Notes under the pieces: model-generated
Told to the model about the DNA's origin: nothing
Seen by the model: only the letters and a program-made list of their open reading frames with translations
Database searches by the model: none
From: Bacillaceae bacterium IKA-2
GTDB taxonomy: Bacteria > Bacillota > Bacilli > Bacillales > Anaerobacillaceae
DNA: 64,000 bases
Direction: 5' to 3'
Assembly: GCA_031761875.1 (NCBI GenBank)
Contig: CP134492.1
Coordinates: 1,426,001 to 1,490,000 of the forward strand
Translations under genes and position numbers: made by a program
Shown: positions 45,168 through 53,889 of the stretch, one piece after another
Position numbering within the stretch: position 1 is the first letter of the stretch
Layout of the letters: each line of letters starts with the position of its first letter

Positions 45168-46370
45168 TTGGCTGATTTTTCAAAGCTAGGTATCGGATCT
45201 GAGTTAGTTCAAATAGTTAAAAAAAATGGCATTCAAAGCCCAACAACAATTCAAGAGCTTGCAATCCCAATCATTTTAAATGGAGAAGATGTTATTGCTC
45301 AGGCTCAAACAGGAACAGGCAAGACGTTAGCATTTCTTTTACCGATTTTGGAAAAAATTAATCGTCCAAAAAGGGAAGTTCAAGCACTAATTATCACACC
45401 GACAAGAGAGTTAGCTCTACAAATTACTGCTGAAGTTGAAAAATTAATTAAAAACATTGAAAGTGTGAATGTCCTTTCTATTTATGGCGGTCAAGATGTA
45501 GAGAAACAAATTAAAAAATTAAAAAAGGCAACACAAATCGTTGTCGCAACCCCAGGCAGATTATTAGACCATCTGCGCCGTGGAACAATCAATTTAGAGC
45601 AGGTATCGATGTTAGTAATAGATGAAGCAGATCAAATGCTCCATATGGGATTTTTAATAGAAATTAAAACGATTATTCAGCATGTAGAACATGATCGTCA
45701 GACCATGCTTTTTTCAGCAACAATGCCAAAGGAAATTCATCAACTGGCAGAGCAGTATACGAATAACCCTAAAACTATTCACGTCAAAAGTGAACAAATA
45801 ACTGTTGAGAAAATTAAACAAATTGTTATTGAAACAACGGATCGTCAAAAGCAACCAATGTTGATAACCTTAATAAAACAATATCAACCGTTTTTAGCAA
45901 TTATTTTTTGTCGAACAAAACTTAGGGCAATTAAGTTAAACGATGCTTTAAAAACAAATGGTTTTCTTTCTGACGAGCTTCATGGCGATTTATCACAAGC
46001 GAAGCGAGAAAACGTCATGAAACGATTTCGAGATCTAAAATTGCAGTTACTAGTTGCAACAGACGTTGCTGCACGAGGTTTAGACGTAGAAGGGATAACC
46101 CATATTTTTAATTATGATATCCCAGAAGATGTAGAAAGCTACGTTCATCGCATTGGGCGAACCGGACGAGCAGGTGATGAAGGTATTGCGATAACATTAG
46201 TTGCACCAAAAGACCGGAACTATTTAACTATAATTGAAAAAGGGATTAACATGACTGTCGAAAAAGTAGCGATGGAGATTCCGAAAGGACAAATGCAAAC
46301 GAACCAAGGAGAAAACCCTTATCTGACTGAGAAGCAGAAAAGAAAGGAACGTACGCGAAGTAATCAATAG
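45168..46370 (+). CDS. DEAD-box RNA helicase
   Basis: A 400-residue ATP-dependent RNA helicase with all core motifs: AQTGTGKT (I), PTRELALQ (Ia), DEAD (II) near residue 152, SATMP (III), and HRIGRTGRAG (VI). The Q motif is SPTTIQELAIP. The C-terminal extension is short and basic. TTG 45168 follows AGAGGTGA. It is similar to YfmL or CshB-type enzymes of Bacillus that act in ribosome assembly or cold adaptation; the exact orthologue is unclear. Confidence 0.93.
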   Translation: MADFSKLGIGSELVQIVKKNGIQSPTTIQELAIPIILNGEDVIAQAQTGTGKTLAFLLPILEKINRPKREVQALIITPTRELALQITAEVEKLIKNIESVNVLSIYGGQDVEKQIKKLKKATQIVVATPGRLLDHLRRGTINLEQVSMLVIDEADQMLHMGFLIEIKTIIQHVEHDRQTMLFSATMPKEIHQLAEQYTNNPKTIHVKSEQITVEKIKQIVIETTDRQKQPMLITLIKQYQPFLAIIFCRTKLRAIKLNDALKTNGFLSDELHGDLSQAKRENVMKRFRDLKLQLLVATDVAARGLDVEGITHIFNYDIPEDVESYVHRIGRTGRAGDEGIAITLVAPKDRNYLTIIEKGINMTVEKVAMEIPKGQMQTNQGENPYLTEKQKRKERTRSNQ

Positions 46371-46411
46371 CAATGAACTTAGATAAAATCTCCAGCAAGA
46401 TATTTAATTAA

Positions 46412-46543
46412 CAAAGGTGTATAGGTGATATTGATCCAACGACAATTATTACCCACACACTCCGATTAGATCAAGCTAGTGAAGTGTATCAAAAATTCAA
46501 TAATCGTACAGATGATTGTTTGAAAGTTGTTTTAAAGCCATAG
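46412..46543 (+). pseudogene. C-terminal remnant of a zinc alcohol dehydrogenase
   Basis: This open stretch encodes GDIDPTTIITHTLRLDQA and ends DDCLKVVLKP before a stop, which is the typical C-terminus of medium-chain zinc-dependent alcohol dehydrogenases. There is no start or upstream body, and a stop in frame lies just before it. The rest of the gene has been deleted. Confidence 0.85.
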
Positions 46544-46549
46544 TAATAA

Positions 46550-46585
46550 AAGTTCACTCTTGTCAATTAGAGTGAACCTTTTAGG
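46550..46585 (+). terminator. Terminator of the lost dehydrogenase gene
   Basis: AAGTTCACTCT (46550-46560) pairs with AGAGTGAACCTT (46569-46580), followed by TT and a second T-rich stretch. Confidence 0.6.
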
Positions 46586-46634
46586 TTTTTGCTTATAAAC
46601 TATGTTAATATATAGTATAGAGGTGAATAAAGGG

Positions 46635-46934
46635 ATGGCTTTTGGGTTAAAACGGGCCGAATTAGAAGCCTGGAAACAGAAAGTGAAGCAAGGTGATATT
46701 GCCTATCTTACTCATTATTGGTATGATCCTCGTTTTCCAGATGTAAAAACAGTAACGAAAGTAGGCTGTGCTAATCTAGAGCGCTTAGTTAAGTGGGGGG
46801 AAAAACATAATATCCCTGAGAAGTATATTGATCACAAACTAGAGTATCCTCATTTTGACCTTTTTGGAGCTAGACAACGGGAAATAATGACAAAAGAAAA
46901 TATGCAAGAACAATTACATAAATTTAAAATATAA
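46635..46934 (+). CDS. Hypothetical protein
   Basis: Not recognised. A 99-residue basic soluble protein with MAFGLKRAELEAWKQKV, an aromatic block LTHYWYDPRFPDVKTVTKVGC, and a histidine- and tyrosine-rich HKLEYPHFDLFGARQRE. ATG 46635 follows GAGGTGA and is preferred over an in-frame start at 46602. It lies 16 bases before the HemD-like gene and is probably in the same operon. Confidence 0.7.
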   Translation: MAFGLKRAELEAWKQKVKQGDIAYLTHYWYDPRFPDVKTVTKVGCANLERLVKWGEKHNIPEKYIDHKLEYPHFDLFGARQREIMTKENMQEQLHKFKI

Positions 46935-46950
46935 TTCGGGAGATGATAGT

Positions 46951-47781
46951 ATGGGATTAGCAGGAAGACATATTGTTATTGCAGGTTCAAGAAAGCTAAA
47001 GGAAATGAGCGCATTAATAAAGAAACAAGGTGGAATTCCGTTAATTCGCTCTTTGCAAGGAACGGTATATTTAGCTGAAAAAGAAGTTGAACCGACGCTA
47101 CAACAATTAGTAAAAGAAAAAACAGATTATATTATTTTCACAACTGGAATTGGTTTTGAAACGTTGGTTGGTATTTCTGAAAACTTAAGTATAAAAGCTC
47201 AGTTTTTAAAAGTGATTAAAAAAGCTAATGTAGCATCAAGAGGCTATAAAACAGAGGCAGCACTAAAGAAATTTGACGTTACTCCATTAGTTGTTGATGA
47301 AGATGGGACAACTGCAGGATTAATGAAGGAACTTGCTAAGCTCGATTTAAATGAAAAAAAGGTAACCGTCCAACTTCATGGTGATCCGGCGCCAGAGTTA
47401 ATTAAATTCTTAGAAGATCAAGGAGCAATGGTCTTGCAATTATTACCTTACAAACATAAAGCACCAGAAACAGAAACAGTTGCTAAGTTGTCTAAGGAGA
47501 TTATTGACCATCAAGTAGATGCAGTATGTTTTACATCTGCAATCCAAGTTCGTGCCCTTTTCAGCTATGCTAGAAAGCATGGTTTATTAAAAAAAATAAT
47601 AACTGCTTTTAAGGAAGATGTTTTGGCTGTTGCAGTAGGCAAGGTTACTGCTGAAGCTTTAAAAAGTGAAAAAATTCATGAATATTTAGCACCTGAACGA
47701 GAACGCATGGGAGCAATGATTGTTCAATTAGCACACTACTTCGAGGAGGTTGACGAGAATGAACGGGCAAAATCGGAGTAA
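46951..47781 (+). CDS. Uroporphyrinogen-III synthase-like protein (HemD family)
   Basis: A 276-residue protein with the bilobed HemD fold: the first lobe begins IVIAGSRKLKEM and has TDYIIFTTGIGFETL, and the second carries VTVQLHGDPAPELI and VDAVCFTSAIQVRALF. HemD closes hydroxymethylbilane to uroporphyrinogen III. Because no haem genes adjoin it, it may be a paralogue such as B. subtilis YjjA rather than the main HemD. GGGAGATG precedes the ATG. Its end overlaps ywbE. Confidence 0.82.
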   Translation: MGLAGRHIVIAGSRKLKEMSALIKKQGGIPLIRSLQGTVYLAEKEVEPTLQQLVKEKTDYIIFTTGIGFETLVGISENLSIKAQFLKVIKKANVASRGYKTEAALKKFDVTPLVVDEDGTTAGLMKELAKLDLNEKKVTVQLHGDPAPELIKFLEDQGAMVLQLLPYKHKAPETETVAKLSKEIIDHQVDAVCFTSAIQVRALFSYARKHGLLKKIITAFKEDVLAVAVGKVTAEALKSEKIHEYLAPERERMGAMIVQLAHYFEEVDENERAKSE

Positions 47782-47962
47782 TATTCAGCCAGGAGTTGAG
47801 GTTGATATCGTTTTGAAGCAAGATCAAAGAACGGGAAAGACAACTCGCGGGATTGTAAAAGACATTTTAACAAAGTCAGCAAATCATCCTCATGGCATTA
47901 AAGTACGCCTCCAAGATGGGCAAGTTGGTAGGGTTAAAACAATTACTAGCCAAAAAGTATAA
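47759..47962 (+). CDS. ywbE: YwbE family protein
   Basis: A 67-residue basic protein of the YwbE (DUF2196) family with the conserved block GVEVDIVLKQDQRTGKTTRG and HPHGIKVRLQDGQVGRV. It looks like a small beta-barrel; the function is unknown. ATG 47759 lies 8 bases after GAGGAGGT and overlaps the end of the HemD-like gene by 23 bases, so translation is probably coupled. Confidence 0.9.
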   Translation: MNGQNRSNIQPGVEVDIVLKQDQRTGKTTRGIVKDILTKSANHPHGIKVRLQDGQVGRVKTITSQKV

Positions 47963-48126
47963 ATTTCCTACATAGTAAGAAGATTAAACCATTCATAGAA
48001 GTGGATGTTTATCCAGATGCAACTGTGATCGAATATTATTTTTCTGGATTTGACCCTCAATATGATGGAATGGATTGGCGAAGTCTCAGCAAGGGGACCA
48101 TTAGTAATAATACATTAAATCGATAA
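47953..48126 (+). pseudogene. Probable C-terminal remnant of an unknown gene
   Basis: An open stretch without a start codon overlaps the end of ywbE in another frame and encodes a protein-like sequence (FIEVDVYPDATVIEYYFSGF, then DGMDWRSLSKG) ending at a stop that opens a strong terminator. The intact terminator supports a formerly real gene. The family was not recognised. Confidence 0.45.
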
Positions 48127-48167
48127 ATCGAGTATGAAATCGGAATAGATTTCATACTCGATTTTTT
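48125..48167 (+). terminator. Strong Rho-independent terminator
   Basis: AAATCGAGTATGAAATC pairs with GATTTCATACTCGATTT around a 6-base loop, followed by Ts. Confidence 0.9.
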
Positions 48168-48262
48168 TGTTCGTCGGTCATGGGTTGTCGTATTTTTACT
48201 TTGAGTGATGCCTAACTCCTCGAATGTATGTCTAATTTAATTTTTTCAAATAATAACTAAGT

Positions 48263-48277
48263 GAATGAATTTCATTC
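48263..48277. repeat. Solo repeat core before the amine oxidase gene
   Basis: GAATGAATTTCATTC lies inside a possible 5' extension of the amine oxidase frame, which is one reason to place the start downstream of it. Confidence 0.7.
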
Positions 48278-48311
48278 ATGTACGATTTCCAAAAGAAAGT
48301 GGGAAGGTCAT

Positions 48312-49655
48312 TTGTCGATTATTGATGAAGTTGACGTAGTTATTATTGGAGCCGGTCTAGCAGGATTAGCAACCGCTTTTGAATTAAAAAAGAATCATTT
48401 ATCTTTTGTCGTCCTAGAAGCAAGAGATCGTCCAGGAGGAAGGATCGAAAGTATCGTCACAGATGAGAATGTTTGTATTGATATGGGGGCGCAATGGATT
48501 GGGAAAAATCATTATCGAGTAAAGAAGTTACTATCTCAATTTCGCTTAGATACTGTTTCTACTTATCGAAAAGGTAAACAGATTTATGCGTATAATGAAA
48601 AAATCACTTATCAGAAACGACCACCCATTTCAGCGCTATCGTTACTAGATGTTCATTTGTTTACTAGGAGATTGAACAAAATTAGTAGTTTTATCAAGCC
48701 AAGTTCACCATGGGAAAACACTTTCACAAAACAATTTGATGAAATAACAATGGAGCAGTTTCTGCAATCAAATATGCATACAAGAGCTGGAAAAAACTAT
48801 TATCGACTTTTTATAGAGGAATTATTATGCACTAAACTATATGAAGTTTCGGCCCTAGATTTCTTGTGGCTTATTAGTAGTGCAGGTTCCATTCAAAATA
48901 TAAGGGCTTCAGAAGAGCTGTCTATAAAAGGAGGTGCTGGAAGACTTGTGGAAAGAATCGCTGCAACAATATCTGAAAAAATCCATTTTGAAAGTCCCGT
49001 ATCTACGATTAGATCAGAGGCAGAAAATCGAGTTTATGTTTACTCAAAAAACCAATGTTGGAAGGCAAAAAAAGTCATTGTCGCTGTTCCACCAAATTTA
49101 CAAAGTAGAATTACGTTTGAGCCACCCCTACCAGCTACTCGGGCACAACTAATTGAACGAGCTCCTTTACCTGCTGTTATGAAAATAAATCTCATTTATG
49201 AAAAGCCATTCTGGCGCGATTTAGGACTTAGTGGAATTACTTACTCAGACAAAGGTCAAATTAAGATGACAATAGATAGTTCACCAAAAGATGGGGAAGT
49301 AGGGATTTTGACAATTATTTCAAGTGGAGATTCAACAAGGGAGCTTGCAAATCATTCTCCCGAAAAACGAAAAATTATTGTTTTGACTGCATTAACACGT
49401 TTGTTTGGGCCCTCAGCAAATAAACCAAGTCAATATTTTGAAAAAAACTGGGCTGAAGAAGAATGGACTCGTGGTGGTTATGGTGTTCATTTTGCTCCAG
49501 GAGTGATCACTTCCTTAGGTAAAACATTAGTAAAATCAATTGGGCCAATTCATTGGGCAGGAAGTGAAACAGCCTCACTGTGGCGACTCTACATGGAAGG
49601 AGCTGTTCAATCGGGACAAAGGGCGGCACAGGAGGTCATCCTTACTTTAAGATAA
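48312..49655 (+). CDS. Flavin amine oxidase (monoamine oxidase-like)
   Basis: A 447-residue FAD enzyme. The dinucleotide-binding motif VVIIGAGLAGLATAFELKK is at the N-terminus, followed by the GG-doublet PGGRIES. MDMGAQWIG, with VMKINLIYEKPFW and the C-terminal FAD segment IHWAGSETAS and MEGAVQSGQRAAQEV, fits MAO-like amine oxidases. TTG 48312 with GGAAGG is the likely start; GTG 48261 would translate a repeat element. Such enzymes oxidise primary or polyamines to aldehydes; the substrate is unknown. Confidence 0.88.
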   Translation: MSIIDEVDVVIIGAGLAGLATAFELKKNHLSFVVLEARDRPGGRIESIVTDENVCIDMGAQWIGKNHYRVKKLLSQFRLDTVSTYRKGKQIYAYNEKITYQKRPPISALSLLDVHLFTRRLNKISSFIKPSSPWENTFTKQFDEITMEQFLQSNMHTRAGKNYYRLFIEELLCTKLYEVSALDFLWLISSAGSIQNIRASEELSIKGGAGRLVERIAATISEKIHFESPVSTIRSEAENRVYVYSKNQCWKAKKVIVAVPPNLQSRITFEPPLPATRAQLIERAPLPAVMKINLIYEKPFWRDLGLSGITYSDKGQIKMTIDSSPKDGEVGILTIISSGDSTRELANHSPEKRKIIVLTALTRLFGPSANKPSQYFEKNWAEEEWTRGGYGVHFAPGVITSLGKTLVKSIGPIHWAGSETASLWRLYMEGAVQSGQRAAQEVILTLR

Positions 49656-49750
49656 TGTTCGCCGGCTAGACTTAGACTTCCCTTGTTAATAATAAACAAC
49701 TACAATAAAAGTGCGTGTTCAAAAAGTGAATTTTTGTGGGAGGATTTTAA

Positions 49751-50611
49751 ATGGGGAACTCAATCATTGAAACGATAAAAAAACGGAAGTCGATACGTAC
49801 TTTTGAAACTACACCGGTTACAGATGAACATTTACAGTTTTTAAATGATTATATTTGCGAAGAAACTAATTTAATTGGTCCGTTAGGAAGACGAGCAAGA
49901 TTTGAGATGATCAAAGTTAGAAATAACGTTAGTGATCGTGGTATTAAGCTTGGTACATATGGTTTTATTAAAAACCACCAAGGCTATATTGTTGGTAAAA
50001 TGGAAAACACGAAACTAGGTTTAGTTGAATTCGGCTATATTTTTGAAAAGCTAATTTTATTTGCGACTAAATTAGGGATTGGCACGTGTTGGATTGGAGG
50101 CTCATTTAGTCGAACCTCGTTTCAAAAAGAAATTGATCTACAAGCTAGTGAAATCATTCCTTGTATCACGCCAATTGGTTACCCTAGTCAAAAACAACGT
50201 TTATTTGATAAAACGCTCCGCTATGTAACGAAGGCGGATAATAAAAAGGGTTGGGAGGAGTTATTTTTCAGCGGTGATTTCGGTACGCCTCTAACTGAGA
50301 GTAGTGCTGAAACACTTGCTCTACCTATTGAAATGGTACGCTTAGGACCGTCGGCCTCTAATAAACAGCCTTGGCGTCTTGTCATGTCAGAAGACAAAAA
50401 ACAGTGTCATTTTTATCTGGAAAACACACCTAATTACAGTGGCAATAAATTAGGATTTGAAATGCAAAGAATTGATATCGGGATCGCGATCGCTCATTTT
50501 GAACTTAGTTGTAAAGAGGTAGCGATCGAAGGTAAGTGGTTGATTGATGATCCAAAACTTGAGCTTCCAAATGAGCATACAGAATATGTGATAAGTTGGG
50601 AAGTTAACTAG
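49751..50611 (+). CDS. Putative TM-nitroreductase family protein
   Basis: A 286-residue protein of the nitroreductase superfamily, of the long type with two half-domains fused. The first half has IKKRKSIRTFETTPV and LFATKLGIGTCWIGGSF, and the second VRLGPSASNKQPWRLVMS and DIGIAIAHFEL. The FMN-binding RxxR-type motif is KRKSIR near residue 12. GGGAGGA precedes the ATG. It is possibly co-transcribed with nothing else. The physiological electron acceptor is unknown. Confidence 0.83.
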   Translation: MGNSIIETIKKRKSIRTFETTPVTDEHLQFLNDYICEETNLIGPLGRRARFEMIKVRNNVSDRGIKLGTYGFIKNHQGYIVGKMENTKLGLVEFGYIFEKLILFATKLGIGTCWIGGSFSRTSFQKEIDLQASEIIPCITPIGYPSQKQRLFDKTLRYVTKADNKKGWEELFFSGDFGTPLTESSAETLALPIEMVRLGPSASNKQPWRLVMSEDKKQCHFYLENTPNYSGNKLGFEMQRIDIGIAIAHFELSCKEVAIEGKWLIDDPKLELPNEHTEYVISWEVN

Positions 50612-50656
50612 CTAGTTTACGGTGAAAATCTCTTTAACTAACATTAAGTATTCCCA

Positions 50657-50711
50657 AGTAGTTATAGCTTAATATGACTAATTTATTGGTACTATGAAAT
50701 TGACTCATTGA
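50657..50711. repeat. Right half of the MITE-like family, copy D
   Basis: AGTTATAGCTTAATATGACT and TATTGGTACTATGAAATT follow the same order as the right half of copies A-C with about 70-75 percent similarity by eye. The left end is not clear. It runs up to the start codon of the next gene. Confidence 0.5.
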
Positions 50712-51179
50712 ATGAGGGATAATCTTGATAAAAAAATTGATATTCGTAATCGGAAAATCGCTGAACAAGTATTAAATATACAAATTCCTGCTTATAGGGT
50801 AGAGGCAGAAATAATAGATTTCTTTGAAATACCACCATTAAAAGATACAGTTGCTTCGTTGCAACAATGTGGAGAAACTTTTTTTGGCTTTTATTTAAAT
50901 GAAGAAATGTGCGGAGCCATATCAATAAAAGTAGAAAAAAATGTAATTGATATTCATCGGTTAATTGTCAATCCAAATTATTTTAGAAAAGGAATTGCCA
51001 AGAGGTTGTTAGATTCCATTGAAAGTATGGAAGGAATTGAAACGATAAAAGTGACTACGGGTTCTAAAAATACTCCAGCAGTAAATTTCTATGAAGGAAG
51101 TGGATTTAATAGAGGTGGAGAAATCATTCTAAATGAACGGTTGTCTTTAACTTCCTTTATAAAGAAAGTAAATAAGTAA
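50712..51179 (+). CDS. GNAT-family N-acetyltransferase
   Basis: A 155-residue GNAT protein. The acetyl-CoA-binding segment is IDIHRLIVNPNYFRKGIAKR, a clear VxPxxxxxGIA motif, and the C-terminal part has VTTGSKNTPAVNFYEGSGF. The start ATG 50712 has no obvious ribosome site because repeat DNA occupies the upstream region, so expression may be weak. The substrate is unknown. It is monocistronic, with a terminator at 51308. Confidence 0.82.
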   Translation: MRDNLDKKIDIRNRKIAEQVLNIQIPAYRVEAEIIDFFEIPPLKDTVASLQQCGETFFGFYLNEEMCGAISIKVEKNVIDIHRLIVNPNYFRKGIAKRLLDSIESMEGIETIKVTTGSKNTPAVNFYEGSGFNRGGEIILNERLSLTSFIKKVNK

Positions 51180-51307
51180 GCCCACATCCGATAAAGAGTT
51201 GAAGAAACTGTAAGTACGATAATTAGAGTGAAATGAATATCTGAACATAAAGCGTGTAATCGAGCGAAACTGTAGTTTTTACTTTATGAAAAAAAAGTAA
51301 AAAATAA

Positions 51308-51352
51308 AAATAAGCTCACATGATAAAGGTCGTATTCATGTGAGCTTATTTC
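51308..51352. terminator. Bidirectional terminator
   Basis: AAATAAGCTCACATGA pairs with TCATGTGAGCTTATTT. T-rich DNA follows on the plus strand and A-rich DNA precedes it, serving the convergent GNAT and M20 genes. Confidence 0.75.
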
Positions 51353-51453
51353 ATGCCAATTATAATGGTTTTCAAAGCTATTTTAGTATGATTTGAAAAT
51401 TAAGATAAGTTTGAGATAGGTTAAGATAGTTAAGTGATATCAGACATTTCAAG

Positions 51454-52617
51454 TTATTTTTTTGCTTTGAATTCAGCTTTGATCGTTTTTAAAAGTTCAG
51501 GGTCAGTTACTACATCAAGGGCGGTGTAGGCCATAGATTTTGCACCGAGCATCATGCCTTCAAATCCTTGTTCGCTCATAGCAGCGGCGCGAAATTCATT
51601 AGTATGGCAGCTATAGGGCGCATCACAAATTTTAATATACGGATGGATTGATGGAACAACTTGACTGACATTTCCCATATCTAGTGAACCACCACTGCCT
51701 TTTTCATGAATCTCTTCAGGGTTAATTCCTAGTTCAATTAAATTATTGGAAAATGTAGTTGAGAGTGCTTCATTCGTTATCATATCGTCATAAGAAAATT
51801 CGTAATAAGACGTCTCTAGTCTGGCTCCCGTTATTAACGCCGCACCTTGGGCACAAGCTTTTACCTTATCAGCGACTTCATTTAAATAATGTCGCTCCTG
51901 AGCGCGGACGTAAAAATGTGCTACTGCATATTCTGGGACAATATTTGCTGCTTTACCGCCTTCAGGAATAATTCCGTGAATTCGTACATCTGGAGTAACA
52001 TGCTGTCTAAGCGCATTTATTCCGTTGAATGTTTGAATAACCGCATCAAGTGCATTAACACCCTCGTGAGGTGAAGCTGCTGCATGTGCTGGCTTACCAA
52101 AAAATTCAAACTGGATCGCGTCCATTGCTAAGGACGAACCACTTTTTTCATGACGGAATAAAGGATGAACCATCATCGCAACATCTAGATGATTCAAAAC
52201 ACCATCATCTGCCATCGTTACTTTACCACCACGAGTTTCCTCAGCAGGAGTGCCATAAACGTATAATTTGCCACCAACTTTGTTGATGACTTTACTTAAG
52301 CCGATTGCCGCAGCAATAGCCATTGTGCCAATTAAGTTGTGACCACACGCGTGTCCAATATCAGGGAGGGCATCATATTCTGCCATGAATCCAATTGACG
52401 GACCCGAGATGCCGCTGTCAAAGACCGCTTCAAAAGCTGTGGCTAGACCGCTTGTACCCATCTCTACTTGAAAACCGTGCTTAGTAAGTGTTTCAGCTAA
52501 AAGTTTTGAAGCCTGCCATTCTTCATGGCCTAATTCTGGATTTTCTCCGATAAACTGACTTATATTATAAAATTCTAGACGTAATTGTTCGATTTCTTGA
52601 TTAATTTTATTTTTCAT
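51454..52617 (-). CDS. M20-family amidohydrolase
   Basis: A 387-residue metallopeptidase-like enzyme related to p-aminobenzoyl-glutamate hydrolase and AmhX. Metal-binding segments are EYDALPDIGHACGHN near 90-105 and GTPAEETRGGKVTM near 130, with a dimerisation domain in the middle (HAAASPHEGVNALDA) and GSGGSLDMGNVSQVVPSIHP towards the end. ATG 52617 follows GGAGG at 8 bases. It would cleave an amide of an acyl or aryl amino acid; the substrate is unknown. It is monocistronic. Confidence 0.9.
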   Translation of the reverse strand: MKNKINQEIEQLRLEFYNISQFIGENPELGHEEWQASKLLAETLTKHGFQVEMGTSGLATAFEAVFDSGISGPSIGFMAEYDALPDIGHACGHNLIGTMAIAAAIGLSKVINKVGGKLYVYGTPAEETRGGKVTMADDGVLNHLDVAMMVHPLFRHEKSGSSLAMDAIQFEFFGKPAHAAASPHEGVNALDAVIQTFNGINALRQHVTPDVRIHGIIPEGGKAANIVPEYAVAHFYVRAQERHYLNEVADKVKACAQGAALITGARLETSYYEFSYDDMITNEALSTTFSNNLIELGINPEEIHEKGSGGSLDMGNVSQVVPSIHPYIKICDAPYSCHTNEFRAAAMSEQGFEGMMLGAKSMAYTALDVVTDPELLKTIKAEFKAKK

Positions 52618-52703
52618 TAAGTGAACCTCCATTTTTCTCTATGTTGAGCTAAGTTTACACTAAACATTTGTGCAAATGTAAGAAACTGTGTTGGTTTAGC
52701 TAA

Positions 52704-52825
52704 GGCGTTGTAAAAAAATAAGACCGTCGAGTAAATTTCATCATATCAATTATTTATCCTCATTATGGCACCCAATAATATAATTATGAAATTTATCATC
52801 CTGATCCATTCTTTTTTTGGAAATG
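52704..52825. repeat. Dispersed repeat, family E, interrupted copy
   Basis: The outer parts (GGCGTTGTAAAAAAATA at the left, CTGATCCATT and TTTTTTTGGAAATG at the right) match the intact copy at 9571-9622. About 68 bp are inserted between them. The right end is 9 bases from the stop of the next minus-strand gene. Confidence 0.75.
52732..52795. repeat. Small inverted-repeat insertion inside the family-E repeat
   Basis: TAAATTTCAT (52732-52741) and ATGAAATTTA (52786-52795) are perfect terminal inverted repeats, with further partial pairing inward. The right half (AATAATATAATTATGAAATT) recalls the MITE-like family seen elsewhere, so it may be a diverged member. Confidence 0.6.
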
Positions 52826-52833
52826 TCTAAATT

Positions 52834-53889
52834 TCAACCTTTTAATATTTCTCTTAAAATTGGATCATCATCAAGTAATTTGATTGCTTTATTTTGATTT
52901 ACTGGATCATGAAGAAATGTATAACGATTCGGTTTAATACTTGGGGCGATTTTAATCGCTTCGACAAACTCCTGCTTTTTTAATTCAAGCGTTTTTACAT
53001 ACTCAAAAAATCCAGTTCGTTGAAAAACTTTCTGCATCCGTTGGGCACGGTGCTCCTGAACCAGCGCGATAATATAGGTGGCAACACCAACTTGAATGCC
53101 GTGCATTTGCGGATTTTTTGAAATTTTATCTAAAGCATGGGAAATTAAATGCTCTGAACCACTGATAGGTGAACTATTACCGCTAATTGCTGTTGAAATC
53201 CCCCCCATAGTTGCTGAACTAATTAACTCTTTAAGAAAAATTGGACTATGAATGTCAGTCATCGGCGTGCGGATAAAGCTATTAACAGCTTTTTTACTAA
53301 GCATCGATGCAAAGGCGTTGATGTGACTGACGCCATGACGCTCCTCGAACTCCCAATCGTATAGGGCAGTAATATTGCTCATTAAGTCACCAATCCCTGC
53401 TAGGATGAACCGGTAAGGAGCGTTTTCAATAATCGTTAAGTCAGCCAAAATACCATAAGGAACTTTGGCTGGGACCGTTGTTTTTTTGCCATCAACGTGA
53501 ATCGAACAGTTGCTACTAGCAAAGCCGTCATTGGATGCGGATGTCGGAATACTAATGAAAGGACTTCTCCTTGAGTAAGCAATATATTTTCCATAATCAA
53601 TAATCGAACCACCCCCCATGGCAATAACAACATCATAGCGGGGCATCGCAAAAGCTTTTTTAATCAAATCTTGAATATCTAAATTAGATGGGAGCATCAT
53701 CATCTCAACTTCAATTGATTGAAGTGATTTTTCTAGATCGACTTTGAACGCATCAAAAGTAAAGTCGTCAAATATAATAACAGCGTTTAAAAACTGATGC
53801 TTTTTTAAAATTTCACCCAAACGAAAAATAGCACCTTTATTAATTTCTAGGATTGCTGGAATTGGTACACTTGTCACGGGAGTTATCAT
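52834..53889 (-). CDS. Glycerol-1-phosphate dehydrogenase-like (AraM/EgsA family)
   Basis: A 351-residue member of the iron-alcohol-dehydrogenase superfamily closest to sn-glycerol-1-phosphate dehydrogenases (AraM, archaeal EgsA). The NAD-binding loop is VIAMGGGSIIDYGKYIAY near 95, followed by SIPTSASNDGFASSN. Metal ligands lie around GIGDLMSN and SGSEHLISHALD and the later HGIQVG. ATG 53889 overlaps the HAD stop by one base and has GGGAG 6 bases upstream. Product and partner suggest reduction of dihydroxyacetone phosphate or a related keto-phosphate. Confidence 0.85.
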   Translation of the reverse strand: MITPVTSVPIPAILEINKGAIFRLGEILKKHQFLNAVIIFDDFTFDAFKVDLEKSLQSIEVEMMMLPSNLDIQDLIKKAFAMPRYDVVIAMGGGSIIDYGKYIAYSRRSPFISIPTSASNDGFASSNCSIHVDGKKTTVPAKVPYGILADLTIIENAPYRFILAGIGDLMSNITALYDWEFEERHGVSHINAFASMLSKKAVNSFIRTPMTDIHSPIFLKELISSATMGGISTAISGNSSPISGSEHLISHALDKISKNPQMHGIQVGVATYIIALVQEHRAQRMQKVFQRTGFFEYVKTLELKKQEFVEAIKIAPSIKPNRYTFLHDPVNQNKAIKLLDDDPILREILKG

